Assembly: GCA_027318585.1 (NCBI GenBank)
Contig: DAHVOW010000025.1
Coordinates: 1-23,236, forward strand
Origin: Methanobacteriaceae archaeon
GTDB taxonomy: Archaea; Methanobacteriota; Methanobacteria; Methanobacteriales; Methanobacteriaceae
Length of the DNA stretch: 23,236 nt
Direction of reading: 5' to 3'
Shown here: one piece after another, positions 21,361 through 23,236 of the stretch
How positions within the stretch are numbered: the stretch's first letter is position 1
How the letters are laid out: the number at the start of each line of letters is the position of its first letter
Made by a program: the position numbers and the translations under genes
Notes under the pieces: model-generated
Databases searched by the model: none
What the model was told of the DNA's origin: nothing
The model's input: the letters and a program-made list of their open reading frames with translations, nothing else

Positions 21361-23052
21361 ATGCCATTACTAAAAGAAAATGATAAAATTGATAGAAAAT
21401 TAGTAGTGGAACGTTATTTAGGCGGAGGGAAATATGGGGAAGTCTATCGTGTTCGTCATTTATTATTCCCTAAAGAACATTATCAGGCATTAAAGGTGAT
21501 TACAAAGCCAGTTAAAAAATTTCATGAAGTTTATGCTTTGTCAGAGCTTCATCATAAAAATATAATCAGAATTTTTGAAGTAGATATTTTTGAGTATGGA
21601 GGAAAGGAATACACCTTCTTCACCATGGAATACATAGCAGGTGGCACCCTAGAAGGCTTGTTTCACGCATATCAAAATCAAACCGTGCCGATTGATCTGG
21701 CTGTTGACTTAATAAAGCAAGTTTGTGCTGGGTTAAAACAGGCGCATATTCGAGAACCGCCAATTATTCATCGAGATCTAAAACCTCAAAATATAATGTT
21801 AAACATTACGGAAACAGGTCGGGAAGTTAAAATCGCCGATTTTGGGTTGGCAACCGAACTAGACCCCAATGATATTAATATAAAAACAGAAGGGACCATT
21901 ATTTTCAAAGCCCCGGAAGCACGTTCTGGTGAAGACAGTTGTGCCGGTGATATGTGGGCTGTGGGAATGATTTTTTACTTACTACTTACCAAAAAATATC
22001 CCTATGAAATTAAATCTGTAGATGAAGTAAAAACAGGAATATGCTACCAACGCGCATTAATCCCCGCTAGTGAATTAAACAAACATGTTGATAAAAAATT
22101 AGACGAAATTTTGGAAAGAGCACTTAATGTTAACCCGAAATACCGTTATCGAGATGCTGAAGAAATGTTAGATGACATTGTAAAATGGAAAAAACCCTCA
22201 CAAAAGCAACTATTGTCCTCAGAAATGGATAATGATTTATCTCTTATTTACTCCGCATATAACGAGCCAGAAGAAGAAGAATTGAAGTTAAAAATAGAAA
22301 AAACCCTTAAACTGGCCCAAGATGGACAGTTAGGAGAAGCAACCCCCATTATGGAGAATATTTTAAATCAAGACCAGGATCTGTTTAATAAATACTTTGA
22401 AAGGCTCCTTTTATGGAAATCAGAAAATCCATCCCGAGCATTAAAAGCTGCATCACAAGAGAAGTTCAAAGATGGAGATCTAGAGGAGGCTATAATTCTA
22501 TTAAAAGAAGCAAATGCCAACACTGATGACCCGGTTGAGAAAAAAAATTACCAGAAAACCCTTAGCCTATGGACCAAAGACCCCTTTTCTCTGACCAAAG
22601 ATGCTCATAATCTTGCAAACCAAGGAAAATTCGAAGATGCTGTCGAGATCTTAAAAATCAGCCGATTAAGCACCCAGGTTACTTGCAAGTTACATGAATT
22701 AGAATTTTTCATTATCCTTTACGAATCATTCATAGCTGCCCGTGAAAAAGATAATTTGAAAAAAGCCTCAGAACTATTGTGGAAAGCTCAAACAACCCAT
22801 CTTAAATTAGGTCAAAAGTATGCTTATAGACGGGATTTATGGACAGCAGAAAATCCAGGTGAAGAATTAGCTATGGAAGCAGAAGCTTTAGTAGCACAAT
22901 CATTCCAGACCCCAAATAGAATGAAAAGTTTGATCATCGCTGCCGAATTAATGGAGGAGGCTATTAACCAAAAAGAAATTTATGAAAACCAATCGTTGCT
23001 AGAATCATATCGTGATAAAATCTTAAAATGGCGTAAAGGGGTTAGAAATTGA
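21361..23052 (+). CDS. Serine/threonine protein kinase with helical-repeat C-terminus
   Basis: A 563-aa cytoplasmic eukaryotic-type (Hanks) kinase with no membrane helix. The kinase domain (about 12-280) has all catalytic parts: glycine loop GGGKYGEVY, K45 in ALKVI, E62, HRDLKPQN (137-144), DFG (160-162) and APE (184-186), so it should be active. The second half (about 290-563) is helical and TPR-like, with a recurring turn: LLLWKSENPSRAL, LSLWTKDPFSLTKDA, RDLWTAENPGEELA and ILKWRKG, suggesting irregular repeats for protein binding. ATG at 21361 follows GGAGG by six bases. It lies 19 bases after the Clp gene, so the two are almost certainly one transcript, and the next gene overlaps or closely follows. 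Likely targets are the Clp protein or a partner of the FHA regulator; this is inference. Confidence 0.93.
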   Translation: MPLLKENDKIDRKLVVERYLGGGKYGEVYRVRHLLFPKEHYQALKVITKPVKKFHEVYALSELHHKNIIRIFEVDIFEYGGKEYTFFTMEYIAGGTLEGLFHAYQNQTVPIDLAVDLIKQVCAGLKQAHIREPPIIHRDLKPQNIMLNITETGREVKIADFGLATELDPNDINIKTEGTIIFKAPEARSGEDSCAGDMWAVGMIFYLLLTKKYPYEIKSVDEVKTGICYQRALIPASELNKHVDKKLDEILERALNVNPKYRYRDAEEMLDDIVKWKKPSQKQLLSSEMDNDLSLIYSAYNEPEEEELKLKIEKTLKLAQDGQLGEATPIMENILNQDQDLFNKYFERLLLWKSENPSRALKAASQEKFKDGDLEEAIILLKEANANTDDPVEKKNYQKTLSLWTKDPFSLTKDAHNLANQGKFEDAVEILKISRLSTQVTCKLHELEFFIILYESFIAAREKDNLKKASELLWKAQTTHLKLGQKYAYRRDLWTAENPGEELAMEAEALVAQSFQTPNRMKSLIIAAELMEEAINQKEIYENQSLLESYRDKILKWRKGVRN

Positions 23053-23075
23053 AATTAGATGCTGAAGGGGATTTT

Positions 23076-23236
23076 ATGAGGCAGTATGATGAAAAGTTTG
23101 AGTATTATCAGTTGGGAGCCAAGCCTAATGATATGATTCTAGATCAAGTAACTAAGAACATTTATGTAATTAATGGTTTTAGAGTCTTGGACATTAGGAA
23201 TATCAACGAAAATAATAGAAAAATCAATGATAAATT
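23076..23236 (+). CDS. 5' end of the next operon gene (partial, unknown)
   Basis: ATG at 23076, with AAGGGGA five bases before it, opens a frame that runs off the window: MRQYDEKFEYYQLGAKPNDM, then ILDQVTKNIYVINGFRVLDI. An in-frame TTG at 23049, overlapping the kinase stop codon (ATTGA), is an alternative start that would couple the two genes. No domain is recognisable in 53 residues and no signal peptide is seen. The distance to the kinase gene says it belongs to the same operon. Confidence 0.6.
   Translation, partial: MRQYDEKFEYYQLGAKPNDMILDQVTKNIYVINGFRVLDIRNINENNRKINDK

Noticed and set aside
13573..23236. A type VI secretion or contractile injection system
   Set aside because: Kinase, FHA, phosphatase and Clp parts are suggestive, but no sheath, tube, baseplate or spike gene is present in the window.

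Overview
The window looks like a chromosomal segment of a methanogenic archaeon of the Methanobacteriales, most likely Methanobacterium. The signs are DUF11/cadherin-like surface proteins with short C-terminal anchors, a secreted peptidoglycan-binding/cysteine-peptidase protein of the kind aimed at pseudomurein, a short (about 340 aa) archaeal PurA, a cobamide-pathway CbiF, DUF166-ferredoxin and DUF169 proteins, TATA-box promoters, GGAGGTGAT-type ribosome binding sites and oligo-T terminators. No rRNA, tRNA, CRISPR array, integrase or insertion sequence was found.

Layout. (1) 1-3900: three surface-protein genes on the minus strand (the first is only a 12-codon start). All share the same promoter and leader: TATA box, a stem-loop at the predicted 5' end of the mRNA, then a ribosome binding site about 45 bases further on. 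(2) 3993-5129: a response regulator with receiver and two PAS domains. (3) 5335-8371: tetR, a DUF169 gene and a 14-helix-type MFS exporter, with inverted repeats lying over two TATA boxes. (4) 8466-11542: the minus-strand operon purA - TIGR04076 - DUF166/ferredoxin - cbiF. (5) 11543-12538: almost 1 kb without a convincing gene but with two clear RNA hairpins, then a secreted peptidoglycan-binding/transglutaminase-like protein.

(6) 13400-23236 is visibly more AT-rich and holds eukaryotic-type signalling and protein-quality-control parts: a PsbP-like protein, a secreted caspase-like peptidase with an EF-hand followed by a decayed HEAT-repeat gene, a broken zinc ribbon next to a small membrane protein, a winged-helix/FHA fusion, a PPP-type phosphatase, a frameshifted HEAT-repeat gene, a two-ring Clp/Hsp100 unfoldase, a Ser/Thr kinase with a helical-repeat tail, and the start of one more gene. 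Kinase (writer), FHA (reader that could bind DNA), PPP phosphatase (eraser) and Clp unfoldase (effector) together suggest a phospho-threonine-controlled stress or conflict system. That link is inference from gene neighbourhood.

Three genes (response regulator, DUF166, secreted peptidase) appear to start at ATT codons placed 7-8 bases after strong ribosome binding sites. Default start calling would misplace all three.
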